From Cyathus striatus (lineage: Eukaryota > Basidiomycota > Agaricomycetes > Agaricales > Nidulariaceae), in the NCBI GenBank assembly GCA_025738555.1, contig JAOVFP010000010.1:4413501-4477500 (forward strand): a stretch of 64,000 nucleotides of DNA, read 5' to 3'. Both the position numbers and the translations under genes were made by a program. Positions within the stretch are counted from its first letter, which is position 1. Every line of letters starts with the position of its first letter. This document shows positions 33,901 through 46,858 of this stretch, in pieces. The notes under the pieces were generated by a model. It was not told where the DNA came from and made no database searches. It worked only from the letters and a program-made list of their open reading frames with translations.

Positions 33901-35580
33901 TCTCGTAGTTCATCGGGGTATTCAGACAGTGACTAGGTAAAGGAATGGAAATCAATTTCGAAACACGAAGCCGCATCATTGATACTGATGAATAGAGGTT
34001 ACCTTCTCGCCCCTTGCCAGACGTTTCTCGTCTTCGATTTTCCTCAATTCCGCCAGCTCTTGAGCGAATGCCAGACGCTCCACCCTCCATTTTCTACGTT
34101 TCGTCCTCCCGTACTTCTGATAGCGTGTTCGGCATTCAGGACACATCCTGAATCCGTACGAACCTAGTTTTTTACACGTTACTTGGTACGTTCAATTAAT
34201 TCGAAGCCGCGACACGCTACCTGGCATAACTTTTTTGCATCCCTTCACTGAGCAATACTTAGGTGGAGATTCAGGATTTTCACTGTCAATCACATTCTGA
34301 GCTTCGACGGACGTTGTACTATTACTGGTAGATGCGTTGGCTGGTGGTATTGCGGCAACGACTTCTTGGTCAGAAGTTGCAATTTCATCGTGGTTTCGAT
34401 AGTTTTGATCCTCGTTCTCCGATTGCATATTGCTTTCTTCTTCCTCTTCTCTTGGCAGTTCCAAATTTAATTGCGTAGTAGACAGTTTAGACGGTGTTTG
34501 AACGTCGCTTTGGTCGCACGATGTTTTACTACTGTTAGATTGTGAACTGGATTCGCTAGTGGATTGGACCCCACTAGAGCTGGATAAATGCCAGTCGTGC
34601 TCCTGTACAGCATGTCCTCCCGTACGGAAGTATTTGCTATATGGATTAATATTGGTCGAGGTTGATGCAGCTGGACTAAGGGTTTCAGCTGAAACTGTTA
34701 CAACTTTGTCTTGCTCATACATCGTTCCGGACTGATTTTGGCTTTGAGGTGTGGGCAGCGTCAGCGCATTTGCAAGTTCTGAGCTGCTGGGATGAGGTTG
34801 AGATAATTGCATTTGACGTCCTTGAAGAGGGGGATAGATAGTCGATCCGGAAGCCGCATTGACGACAGGAGAGTCATCCCAAATCTGAGATGTAAGACTC
34901 GGATCAATAGCTGTCTCCCATGTATTCATCGTCCGCGTGCTAGCGGATGGTTGGGAACTGATATCAGTTGAGCCCTCCACGATAGTACTTGGGGTCACCT
35001 TAATTACCCCGGAGAAAAACAAAATTCAGCTTGAAATAGATAACAAGACAAACATGCAGACCTGAGGCATCCATCCCAACTGCGTCTCTGCATTGACTTG
35101 CTGAGATAATCTCGGTTGGGTTGTCAAAGTGATACCAGCTGGTACGGGCAAACCTAGGGCTTCTGCATTTCGAGCAGCTACAACTGCTTTCTCCATTTTT
35201 CTCCTGGCGCGCTTTGTAGATGCGTATATACGATGCCGGCCTCGACATGTCTCGCACATCTTGTTGGGAGATGCGATAGGGACCATTTGGCTACATCCCC
35301 GCACAGTACACTGTTTCATTTCTGACGAGGTTGACGGTGATGTCCCGCGCGCCGTTGCATCTGGACTCTCTCCTGGAGTCCGTTGCTCCTGATAATCTAT
35401 CCGAACTTGGGCAGCGCTTGTTACAGTATAGGAGCTCTCCGGCGACTGCGATTGCTGCTGATAATTAGGCTGGGCATTGTGGTGATAATTTTGCTGGTCT
35501 GTCGGATATGAAGGCTGAGTATGTTGGTCGTGATGATAGAAAGGAGTAGTAGTCCCGCTGTCAGACGGGTCTGTGCTCAT
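30996..35580 (-). CDS. Large orphan protein with five Cys-rich (putative zinc) modules
   Basis: A multi-exon gene starting at 35580 (MSTDPSDSGTTTPFYHHDQ). Early exons 35580-35062, 34998-34221 and 34163-34003 are in phase; later exons lie near 33932-33125, 33095-32560, 32515-31505 and 31470-30996. Five modules of the form C-x4-C-x(9-14)-C-x2-C/H-R, each followed by a Lys/Arg-rich helix, are spread over the protein: CTVRGC..CETC, CSVKGC..CPEC, CTVSHC..CEQH, CSTAEC..CELC and CADKGC..CEKC. Between them lie long Ser/Thr/Pro/Gln-rich linkers and a Tyr/Pro-rich stretch (about 31,800-32,000). Zinc binding and nucleic-acid contact are inferences from the Cys spacing and basic tails. No known family is recognised. 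Confidence 0.7.
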
Positions 35581-36211
35581 TTGTTTAATTCCTCTGGCCA
35601 GGAGAGGATGTCGTCCACCAGACTCCGAATTTGGTGGATCCGCAAGTCAGCCACAGACATTCGCAGCCGAGCCCAAGCCGCAAGTGAAGGGGAGTAACTG
35701 AGTGTTAATAGTTCAGTCTCCGAACGTCTAAATTGATGGCCGATGTTGATTCTTATGTTCACTTGCCAAACATCGGATTCTTCCCATTCACCAAGGTTGG
35801 TATAAAAATACATTGGTCTACAGGCTACATACATAGTGTGACGGTACTAACTGGTACTAAGCAGTAGTGATGTGAAACCGAATATGGCTCAGCTCGGCTT
35901 AGAAAATGTCGGCTAACCTTGCAATTTAGCTATGTAAGCTCGGCTCAGCTAACTAAACTAAGTACATATTAGGAAGTTACAAAAGTAAATGGTTGTAAGT
36001 ATGTATGAGGTCTATCTTAATAGCTGTATATCTATAAAATAATAGTTCTATTGATATAATATGTACTGAGATCCCCCATAGGGAAGATAGTAAGTATACA
36101 AGTGTGTGGATACAAATACAGGCTTAGAACCGATAATGGTAATACAATGTAATGAACAAAAGATAATCAAGATATCCCGCACCTAAATCTTTGTATGATC
36201 CTATATAATCT
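35581..36211. other. AT-rich intergenic region
   Basis: 630 bp upstream of the five-module gene. The part 35,860-36,200 is AT-rich. It contains TAGTGATGTGAAACCGA at 35865, followed by repeated GCTCAGCTCGGCTTAG-like words, which resembles a transposon end, but no partner end is seen. Confidence 0.4.
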
Positions 36212-38223
36212 TTAGATAGCATGTCCTGGAACATTTGTAGTTAACCTTGAAACCTTGATAAACGCGTCCATAAGAGCAGGAACAATAAAAGGCTCCTTGC
36301 ACTCTCGTTGTATATCCTCCACAACCGCCTCAGCTTCCCTTCGTCGGCGCCGCTCGTTTTCGAGATCATGTTTAGTAGATTCTAGCTCTTTAGAGAGGGC
36401 GGCAACCTGTGCTCGAAGCTTTTCGTTTTGTGCATTAGTGGAGCAAGTAAGAGGGGGCAGTGCTGAAGTGCGTGAAGCTCTGTGGGCGTCGTGCCCGAGC
36501 TCCTCCGTTGGGGAACTTTCGGAGAACGCCACATTCCCATGAACATCAACGTCCATAGGGTCTGCCATTGATGGAACGGGAGGGGTCAACCCTTCCGTAA
36601 CGGCGATCAGAGCCTGTGGCTCAACCACTTCATGAACTGTAGATGTTGTTGTAGGAGTGAGTAAGGCTGCCTCAACACGGTCATTTTCTGCTTCATCCTC
36701 TGTCCAAGCATAGGCTTCATGCGAGGGTAACTCTTCAACGTGAGGAGGAATTGAAGGTTGAGTAGACTCTGCAGCAACACGTGGCGCCGCTGCGCCATCC
36801 AGTGTAGCGTTGTCAGTAGGAGACGTATCCTTCGACAACGAAGATTGAATTTGTGCAGACACTTTATCTGCGGCAGGTTGTACTGAAGCACTAATCCGCT
36901 TAACGGAACCAGGAGTGGCTTGTCGCGAGCTCGCAGTAGGAGAAATAGCCTTCGTGCTAATGGGTGATAGGTCCACTGGAGGACCGAACCGTGAAGATGA
37001 ACCTGCATCTTTGGAGTGCCGTGGTGTAATTGGCGGTAGGGAAAGTGGACCAGCATGCGAGGGTATTGCTGTTCCAGAACCAGTGGTAGCTGTTTCCTGA
37101 GATGACTTTCGGGTGATTGCAACTGGTGTCAGGTGATCGTTAGAGAGGGCAATGTTATGATGTCCCGGACGAGCGCTTGTGGTTTGCAATGATGTGGGCG
37201 GAGGAGGCCCAGAAATACGCGCTGATAGGGAGCCGCCAACAAGCGGTGAAGAATCTCGCGCGTCTATTCTCTCTGACAGCGATTGAAAGTGCGCGGCAGG
37301 CGCCGGTGAAATCCGCTCCACGAGGGTCGATGATGGCTTTTCACTCGATGCAACAGATCCCACGCGATCTGCGAGGGATGTGGGTGATGGTCGTTTCCGG
37401 GCGAAGGGTGTCGCAGTCAAGTCTGGATCATGCTGCGGTGAATGGATAGTGCTCCCGTAACCTGCTCGTGATTGTGCCCTATGTTCTGAAAATGATGGAT
37501 TGACTTCGTCGTATTGCTCATACTTAAATTGCATTAATATTAGAAACTTTTCATTATGAAGGCATGCTCACGTTTTGGCGATCGCGCTGAGACTCGGAAT
37601 AGGAATTTGTCCTAACCCTTTTGTAGGGCGTGGTGGACGCTGAGAAGGAGCCCTGGGGTCGGTCCGATATATCGTACGACCTCTTAGAGCTGCCAGGGTA
37701 AGGCTTCTCTTCTATTATTCTGGATAATGGGAGGGCACTTAGAAGTCGAGATGTAGGCGTGAGTAAGAGACAGCGTACGTTTCCTCTAGTTTGACATCTT
37801 CGCTGGACACTAGGGTTAGTTGGTATGTCAGCCAAGATAGGCTGGCCACGCACATCCTCAAATCCTTCAAAATTTGCTCCCATTGTCTCCTCCACTCCCT
37901 CTTAATTGGCTTCACAAGATCAAGAAGTTGAATATGCAGATACTGAACGCAGCCTGTGTTAGAACGATTAGGGTATCAAAGTGGTTCTCATTGTCGCTCA
38001 CACCGTTTTCAGCTACATCTTTCCAGATGATCCGCACAGCCCTTCCAGGTGTGACGATGCTGGTATGGTCGTCTTTATATCGAGGCAAACCCAGCTGTTC
38101 AGCATCCCCTGCTAGAGTCGCGCGGGATCTGTTGGTCAAGTACTTGAATTTGAAGTGGTTTTCGCCTTTCCCTTGATCGTAAATGATGATAAGGGAGAGG
38201 TGGATGAAGCGCTGAGGTGGCAT
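36212..38223 (-). CDS. Orphan protein, ordered N-terminal domain, disordered middle, coiled-coil C-terminus
   Basis: Not recognised. Exons joined in phase: an N-terminal one from the ATG at 38223 (MPPQRFIHLSLIIIYDQGKG) ending at the donor after DVAENG, one holding YLHIQLLDLVKPIKREWRRQ and WEQILKDLRMCVASLSWLTY, one from IIEEKPYPGSSKRSYD, and a long last exon beginning at YEQYDEVNPSFS. The middle (about 36,500-37,500) is Ser/Thr/Pro-rich with repeated SLADRV / TLVERISP / SLSERIDA / SLSARISG units. The C-terminus has a charged coiled coil (KLRAQVAALSKELESTKHDL, ENERRRRREAEAVVEDIQ). The domain order suggests a scaffold or nuclear regulator, but nothing specific can be claimed. The exon model is mine and unverified. 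Confidence 0.6.
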
Positions 38224-38533
38224 GGCCGTCGTGTAACAAGAATAGTCGGTCTAATGGTTAGGCCGGTTAGGTGTAATAGCATGCGGCGTGCTACCACCAA
38301 ACAAACGCTTGCATAGTCATGTAACAAGACTCGTGTTCAATACAAAATGATGCAAGTGCACTACCTTGAAAAATGTGAAATTACATAAAGGTTAGCTTAC
38401 GCTATAAACCTTTCTAAGACTACAAAGTAAGGAGACATGCAAAGGAACCTTCAATGACTTAAAGTTCGATCGTTGAACGGCTATGGTATAGTAAAAATAA
38501 ATTACCTGGTAATATATACTGAACATATAAGGG

Positions 38534-39772
38534 TTATAATGATGAGACAACCGCCGGGTTGGGAATGACACGACCTTTCCCATCCTCGGCGTTTTTTAAA
38601 GCTGTTGAACCAATCACTCCATCATAGTGGTTTTTGCGCATCCACTTCTCCAATGTGAGTCTGTTCGGATGTAATTTTGAAATATAATCCATATCTCTCT
38701 TGATCATGTTATCTCTCCATAATGACCAGAATCCCGAAAAGTTTTGCCTGATGGTTGTCGAGCCATCTCCTATTTTTTTCGTTGGCAATAGGACGTTCGG
38801 TTCCCTTCATACACGCAAACCATTCGTCAAGTGACAGCCGCCTGTGCACTGCAGGCTTCCCAGTCACCTTGGTGAACGTTTCCACGAGATAGTCCCACCC
38901 GACCCAGTCACTACATATGAGGAGGTCCTTCCCGGAGTTTTGTTCCCTGTTATCGAGAACATAACGTGTAAACCAACCGAGGTCCTCAAGAGCAATCATG
39001 GGAATATGGCCATCCTGGATGGGCGCGGCAAATACAAATGTACCGTCGGCACGGACATTTAGTGGGCCACACAGAGGCTATAATTTGTGTAAGTAACCAA
39101 GATAGCATAAGTAGCTAAAGCTACTCACATATTTGAGCATTTCCATGTACACGCCTGACGTGATGGATGTCCAAGTAAAGCGTTCACCAGATGGCTGTGA
39201 TTTGAGGAATTCATTTACAATCCCTTTGGAGTCATGATGCTCTGTCTTGTACATAGGATCGTAGTCCCCAATCTTTGTATGTGTAAGACAAATTCGGCCG
39301 AGTAAGCCATGCGAATGAACATACTTTACTGCCATAATCTAAATTACTCCATATAAAGTGCTTGAAGCCAGGCGTCCGATATGCAGTCTCGTAAAGCTTG
39401 ATACCACACCATATTTCTTTCTCCTCGCCTACGGTGTACGTGTCTGTATTCACAAATGCTCCGTAGCAGCCTTTGAAGGCTTCGCTCATCGCAACCATAT
39501 CACAAAAAGATCCTAGAACATACCGGTCTGATCAGAGTGGTTTATTACACCAGGCTTGTGTTGATGAGCTCACCTTCGAATATCTCAGCGCCTAAAGATT
39601 GTAGATACCTCGCCCGATGATGAGCCGCATTCCGGGTGATAACACGGACGCCATACGGTGAAGACGTGCCATCTGGATTAGGTCTGAGCAAGTAAGGAAC
39701 AATTTCCATTCCCTGAGCACCAGTTGCTCCAATCACAGCAACGATTTTCTTAGGAGGAACGATGAATGTCAT
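38534..39772 (-). pseudogene. NmrA-like NAD(P)-binding protein with a one-base frameshift
   Basis: The start at 39772 opens with MTFIVPPKKIVAVIGATGAQG, a Rossmann nucleotide-binding GxxGxxG motif. Later exons hold FKGCYGAFVNTDTYTVGEE, FKHFIWSNLDYGSK and FTWTSITSGVYMEMLKY, matching fungal NmrA-like oxidoreductase or redox-sensor proteins. At 38,772-38,778 the frame is lost in a run of seven A (minus strand) after RPIANE. The expected continuation (IGDGSTTIRQNFSGFWSLWR) is one base out of phase and then runs to the stop at 38534 (NPAVVSSL). With one A fewer the gene would be intact, so this is either a sequencing error in a homopolymer or a recent null allele. Confidence 0.82.
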
Positions 39773-41255
39773 AGTGAGATGAAAGAGGGGACGGAGTATA
39801 GATGTCGAAATGTGAAAAGTCACGGCCGTGCACCTTGTGAGGGATAACGAAGGTGCCAAATGAAAGATTGAACGGAAACGGGGAGGTCAGTCGCCCTCCG
39901 GGCGTTGAGTTTAAGTACATCCAAATCACGACACACGAGCCTTGTTAGGGAAGTGCGCAGGAAAGATTGTGTGCCTTGACCCTCTGATGTTCCTCACTGC
40001 CTCGGGTTGAACGATTCGAGGGGTCCGCGGAGACCAGCCATGTCGGTGCCCAGTTCCGGAATAACGAATTTATTTAGAGGCGGTCTTTGTCAATGGCATA
40101 GCAGGAGTATAAAGTGGATGCCCGATGCCCGATGCCTAATGAATGTAGTCGTTACTCTGAAAAAGGGTTCAATGATCAAATGGTCCAACCAATGCCGTTG
40201 ATGAGCGTGTCTACGAAGAACATGAACCCTCCAGTGCGATGCATTTACTTCGAAAAAGTTGCATAGAGGGGCCTTTATCAGGTTCCACCTCGGCCACACC
40301 CCTGGGAGTACTTCGTGGTTTGCTCCTCGTAGCACGCCGAAATACGCAGATATCAACCCGACAGGAGAACACGGGCCGCATGACCATTACTTCAACTTTA
40401 CTTGCACGTCGAGTGGTTCGGGCACAACTTCGGCTCGAAACCTGAGAGCGCTAACTGTTGCATACGGGGTTGGTCAATAAAGCCACTTGTTCTCGCCGCC
40501 CAAAAAATCCGAGGACACAAGTGAGCAGTGTCTAAGAGCCACAGCAGAAGTGAGATGCAGGGCAGGATGGAAGAATATATCCAGCTGAATTCCGTTGGTG
40601 GAGGGTACTCCGCCCCGCGATGAAGATGAATGATAGTTCAACACTCCGACGCACGATTTGCCGAATGAAATTTTAGACCTGAAGTATACTAACTGCAGCA
40701 TAGATGGTCCTTGGAGGGACATACGAGCTTGTGGATTCCGAGAGTTCCAAATTTCGTTAAGAAACTAGTCCAGAATTTAGAGCGGGGTTTAGCAATGCGC
40801 AACAACGCATGGGGTTGTATTACAACTGAGAGTTAGAAACATATCATGGGTTGAGCTTGGGTATTAGGGTCCAGGGAGCGAGCATACTTACGTGGGGTCA
40901 GAGCAGAATTGCCTACCAAGTGGTGAATTAGCACTAAGCTGAAATACTGTAAAGTGGTTGGAAGTAAGTACTACTAGATATTGCCGCTGATTACAACTTG
41001 CGTCGCCGCGTGAAACGCGTAGACACTGGCGGTAACGGCTTCAGCGCGAGCATGTAAGTACTAGAAACAAAATAATACCTTTTGGACCTTTCATAAATTG
41101 AGAAGAGGTTATGCAATACGCAATATAACATATACATCATCGAGAATAAAAATATAGAAGGTACGTATATCGTGAAGATTTAGTACGTAAATGTCAACGA
41201 AGGCATGGTGAAAAACTAGGAAATCGTCGTAATCCAGGCAGACTTGTCTATGCCT
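39773..41255. other. Intergenic region, no gene recognised
   Basis: About 1.5 kb of moderate GC with only short unconvincing frames on both strands. A small triple repeat (GATGCCC)n lies near 40,120. No transposon ends, RNA genes or clear pseudogene were found. Confidence 0.45.
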
Positions 41256-42608
41256 TCAGTCATTACTATTCAAGAATGCATCAAGTTCGGCGTCCAGTTC
41301 TTCCTGGGTCTTTTTTGGTCGTTCGTTTCTTTTCTCACCGCGCGTATTGCGACCGTTCCTCTCTCCCCTGCCACCCCTTCTCCTAACATCCCTATCATTG
41401 TTCCGGGAATTCGACCTTCCCCAGTCCAATTTTTCTGACTCGGGTGAATATTCTCTCTGTCCTCGCCCACCACGAGCCCGACGAGGTAAAGGTGCATGCA
41501 AGCGAGAGGCAAGATCTGGAATAGGATCTGATACATCAGGATGAAACCTGATACTAGAAGTTCGCTCAAGCAATGTTCGACCATCGTCTGCGATGTAATC
41601 CGACCGCATTTTCGATGGAGGCGAAGGTGGAACGGCGTCTTCCTCATCTTCTTGGGCCAGGAATTCGTCAAGTTCACTGTCAAGCTTCGCGCGCTGAGCT
41701 GCTTCGTCTATGGGATCTTCTTCTCGTCGTCTACGTTTAGCTAGCGGAAGATCCCGCCCATTAATGAGTTCCTTCCCAGCATCAGCACCATGCTTCCTAT
41801 AGAACTCGCTCTCCTGCTTTGCGCCACGCTTCTTGACATCATCTGTTCGCGCCCAACGCATTTTTATGGTGCCTTTAAGCCCCTCCCCCTTGCCCAAGGT
41901 GTGGTTGAGCCGTTTCTCTGGTGGCCAAAGGGCAATGGGAATTGGCTGGGCTATCACATACCCATCTTCGTCTGGTTCTTCTGCGCCAACTTTTTGAAGA
42001 TGTGAGAAACCAGTTCTAGCAGCAGAGCTTGATTCGAACACGAGGACGCAGGTATGATCGTCGACCCATTCCAGAGCGATGGGGTGGGCATCGAAGTGCG
42101 TGGCATATGCGAATATCCGCGCTGTCGGAAGGTCCGCTACTGGTGAGCCGTGCAGAAGAAGTGCGTTTGATCGATGTACTTGGTCTACGAAACATAGCAG
42201 TGAGGAAAACATTTTTGGTTGTTTCAGTATTTATTTCAAGACACCAACCTTGATCTATCCCTATTTCATCTTCTACTGGAACTTCGCTATCTTCACCATG
42301 CTTACGCTTTTGTATAAAATACATTCCAAAGTAAAGTGATTACCAACAGATAGTATAACTTTTGCATCAGGTCCGGTACTTCGAAAACACGTCCTCGTGA
42401 AAAGGACTGAGGGCTACCAGCGCACCTTGCCGATTCTAGCTTGTGATGTAGTTTCTGAGAGGAGATAGACTTTGGTGCGGCCAATGCGGTTTGCGAGCGA
42501 GGCGACGCGTTCTTCTTCTGTTGGGACTTGCTCCTCGTATGCAACTGTATCGTCGTATGAAAGTTCTGGAGTGTATTCGTTAGGAGCAATGTCGATGGCG
42601 TTATCCAT
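41256..42608 (-). CDS. NCBP3-like RNA-binding protein with two UAP56-binding-like motifs
   Basis: Resembles nuclear cap-binding subunit 3 (C17orf85/ELG), which links capped RNA to export factors. The preferred start is 42608 (MDNAIDIAPNEYTPELSYDD); the 41 codons upstream are in frame but basic and unlikely. The RRM-like core has RSNALLLHGSPVADLPTARI, FAYATHFDAHPIALEWVDDH and TCVLVFESSSAARTGFSHL, where WVDD corresponds to the WLDD motif of the family. A nuclear-signal-like KRRRREED and an Arg/Gly-rich part (RRARGGRGQREY, RRRGGRGERNGRNTRG) follow. Two related motifs, AKLDSELDEFLAQ and EELDAELDAFLNS, match the LDxELDxY/F helix that binds the helicase UAP56/Sub2. The second exon, between 42,302 and 42,420, is not resolved precisely. 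Confidence 0.82.
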
Positions 42609-42941
42609 GATTGTATCAAAAAGGAGGCGAGAAAGCAGGAAGGAATGGGAAGAACAATGAGGAGGGGAGGTACAAGTGGGTACAATGATGAGAGAGACTC
42701 GGAGACAAGACCGTCGTTTGTATTGAATCATTTATTTATTGAATTATTTAACCATTTCTGAAAAATATCTGCACCAAATCACCAAATCTGCGCGCAGGCT
42801 GCCATGCTCAGTCAGAGCCTCCGACGCCTAAGTAACCGGGCGATTTGAGTGGCGTATACAGTGATTACCAATTATTATAAGTATGGTATATAAGTATTAC
42901 ATATGCATTTACAGTCTACAGTGGTACAGAGCTGGGAGGTT
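42609..42941. other. Intergenic region
   Basis: About 330 bp between the NCBP3-like gene and the PPR gene, both on the minus strand. It holds the promoter of the former and the 3' end of the latter. Nothing else is seen. Confidence 0.5.
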
Positions 42942-44978
42942 CTAGGACGCCCTATTGGCAGTTCCTTCTGGTATCATCTCTTTCTTCGCGTCTTGGATTG
43001 CATGAGATACGATGGCTCCTGGAGGGGGAGAATCATAAGTCCTCCTATGATCCGCAAGAATTGCCCGACGGAGCATGCGCTCTATTGGAACATGACTAAA
43101 AGTCGTACCAGCGGGAGGCTTGTTGTCTCCCTCCAACATTTCCGGAGTCGGAATGATATAGTCAGGTTTATCCGATTCTTCGTCATGGACCAAACGCACA
43201 GGCAGTAGATCATCATTCCCATCGAGCATGTATGGAGGTGCGTCGAGGGACCACTGCGGGTGCTTCGCGACCTTCAGCAGGTGATTCTCCATTCTTTCAT
43301 CTGCCTGTATTTTAGCCAATATGCCCACAGGGACAACTTTCGGGAGACCAATGTACCGATCAGCCCAGCGTGATTCACCGAGCGAGCGCATGCTTTTGAG
43401 CTCCCTATGTAATCGGCCCATGAGGCGAGTCAATACAACATTATACGTTTTCACGCGCGGCCGAATATGCCAAGTGACGAAGGAACGAACAACTACGAAT
43501 GCTCCAGGATAATCCTTTGCACTAAGGAAAGCACGTAAAGTAACATCCAATAAAGCACTGGTAAGCATGCTGGGGAGCTTTGTATCCTGTTTCTTCTTCA
43601 ATGCAACGGAAAAGGGTATAAGGGTAGTAATCATCTCTCGATAAAGCTGCCGCGGAGCAATTATTACCTCCCGTTTGCGATTACGCCTGGCTGCGCGTGG
43701 ACTGTAAAGCTCCGTAATTGCGTTCCACAAGCTCCCATATGTAAATGAATCTGGTTTTATTTCTTTGTTCTTCATGCTCTTCATCATGTAGTAGATTTGA
43801 AAGGCTTCTTGGATATTTCTGCTACGGACAGCATTGGCGATGAGGTTGTTGAATATCGGGGTGCTGGGCTTGATTCCATGGATATGCATAGTTTCCAAGA
43901 CTGTCCCTACTGCATCTTGATCCACTGGACCAGCATGACGTATAGCACCAAGAAGTTCCGAATACAAATGCTGGGAAAGCTTAGGGCTACTTGGAAGGTT
44001 ACCCTTTTGGTATTGAAGAGCTAAGGTGCCAAGAGCACCTTCGACATTGCCTGAAGCAGCCTGAGCTGTAATGAGCTTCTTGACCAGTCGAGGATCGAAG
44101 TGAACATCTTCGCCCTCAGGCCGTGATTCCATGTACATCTGGATGATGGCGGCGCTCATATCTCCGCCAAGCCCACACTTAGATCCAATATAGACGAGTT
44201 CGAGAATGTCGTCTCCGGTGAACTCGTCTTGCGCGAAGAGAGCCCCAAGCCCATTGAGATATGTCTGTGCATCTTCCTTGTCCTCTGACATGGCAATGCT
44301 GAGGGTCATGAGACGCGCATCTGTTAAAGAAGACGCGACGAAGCCTGCGTTCAACATGCACTCGTACATGGCAGTGGCTGCTTGTAGGCGACCTTTCTTG
44401 ATAAGCAAGAAAATGATACCTTCGTAAAGGTCAGCGTGACTTTTGAACTGGCGCAAGTACTGATCCAATAACTTGGAGACAGTTTTGTAAACACCTTCCT
44501 CCGACATATCCGGTTTAATAGCTTGACCTATGGCGTCCACTGCAGCCTTCATTTTCTTCTCCTTGAACACTGAAGACGACGCGGCGCCGGAGAACATTAG
44601 CATGGTCGCTGCCGATGGGTTCAAGCCATGATCTATCATGTAATCAAAGACCTCTCTCGCTTCGGATGCACAATCCTTGTCTACTAGCACGGTAATGACC
44701 TTCTCACATGCGGCAGTGGGTCGTGCGATTCGAGGCAGCCAGTACTCTAGCTGTTTTCGAATGTAGGCTTTGGTAGCTGCCTCATCTTTGAGGGACCGGT
44801 CGACGTGAACGCGAATGGACCTCACCAGGTCCAAAGTAGCTGGTCGTCTGACATGGTCTGAGGCGCATCTTGCAAATGCGAGTGGCTTGGTAATGCATGA
44901 GTGACTGGGTGGTCGGATGGATGATACGTGAAGTGCATTCCTCCAGGGAGCTTTTGTGACTACTAAGGTGCGAAGCAT
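42942..44978 (-). CDS. Mitochondrial pentatricopeptide-repeat-like protein
   Basis: An intronless frame of 678 codons. The N-terminus (MLRTLVVTKAPWRNALHVSS) is basic, Ser-rich and lacks acids, as expected of a mitochondrial targeting peptide. The rest is helical with PPR-like 35-residue units, for example EAREVFDYMIDHGLNPSAAT, LQAATAMYECMLNAGFVASS, VLETMHIHGIKPSTPIFNNL, NIQEAFQIYYMMKSMKNKEI, KPDSFTYGSLWNAI and RPRVKTYNVVLTRLM. PPR proteins bind organellar RNA and act in mitochondrial RNA processing or translation; the RNA target is unknown. It is divergent from KRR1 with 189 bp between the starts, a plausible pairing of two ribosome- and RNA-related genes. Confidence 0.85.
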   Translation of the reverse strand: MLRTLVVTKAPWRNALHVSSIRPPSHSCITKPLAFARCASDHVRRPATLDLVRSIRVHVDRSLKDEAATKAYIRKQLEYWLPRIARPTAACEKVITVLVDKDCASEAREVFDYMIDHGLNPSAATMLMFSGAASSSVFKEKKMKAAVDAIGQAIKPDMSEEGVYKTVSKLLDQYLRQFKSHADLYEGIIFLLIKKGRLQAATAMYECMLNAGFVASSLTDARLMTLSIAMSEDKEDAQTYLNGLGALFAQDEFTGDDILELVYIGSKCGLGGDMSAAIIQMYMESRPEGEDVHFDPRLVKKLITAQAASGNVEGALGTLALQYQKGNLPSSPKLSQHLYSELLGAIRHAGPVDQDAVGTVLETMHIHGIKPSTPIFNNLIANAVRSRNIQEAFQIYYMMKSMKNKEIKPDSFTYGSLWNAITELYSPRAARRNRKREVIIAPRQLYREMITTLIPFSVALKKKQDTKLPSMLTSALLDVTLRAFLSAKDYPGAFVVVRSFVTWHIRPRVKTYNVVLTRLMGRLHRELKSMRSLGESRWADRYIGLPKVVPVGILAKIQADERMENHLLKVAKHPQWSLDAPPYMLDGNDDLLPVRLVHDEESDKPDYIIPTPEMLEGDNKPPAGTTFSHVPIERMLRRAILADHRRTYDSPPPGAIVSHAIQDAKKEMIPEGTANRAS

Positions 44979-45167
44979 GTAATGCAGAAGTTGAAGTTCA
45001 TGAGAGGTTCATGAGAGGACGATGAACTTGATATATCGGCATGAAAGTGTTTCGAGTTGACGCGTCGAGAGCTTAGACGGAGAACTTTTTTTGATTGCAC
45101 GTGACACCTAAGTGTTAAGTAGCGCATCCCTTTGCCTCCTTCAGCTATTTTCGCTACGGTCTTAATT
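44979..45167. promoter_or_regulatory. Divergent promoter region, PPR gene / KRR1
   Basis: A 189-bp gap between two divergent starts. It has a CACGTG E-box at 45098-45103 followed by AC, which is the Cbf1-type core CACGTGAC. No other clear element. Confidence 0.4.

Positions 45168-46858
<1,691 letters not shown>

Noticed and set aside
35577..35834. Minus-strand frame ending just at the start of the five-module gene
   Set aside because: Only 85 codons, overlaps the start by a few bases and has no recognisable motif; more likely 5' leader sequence.
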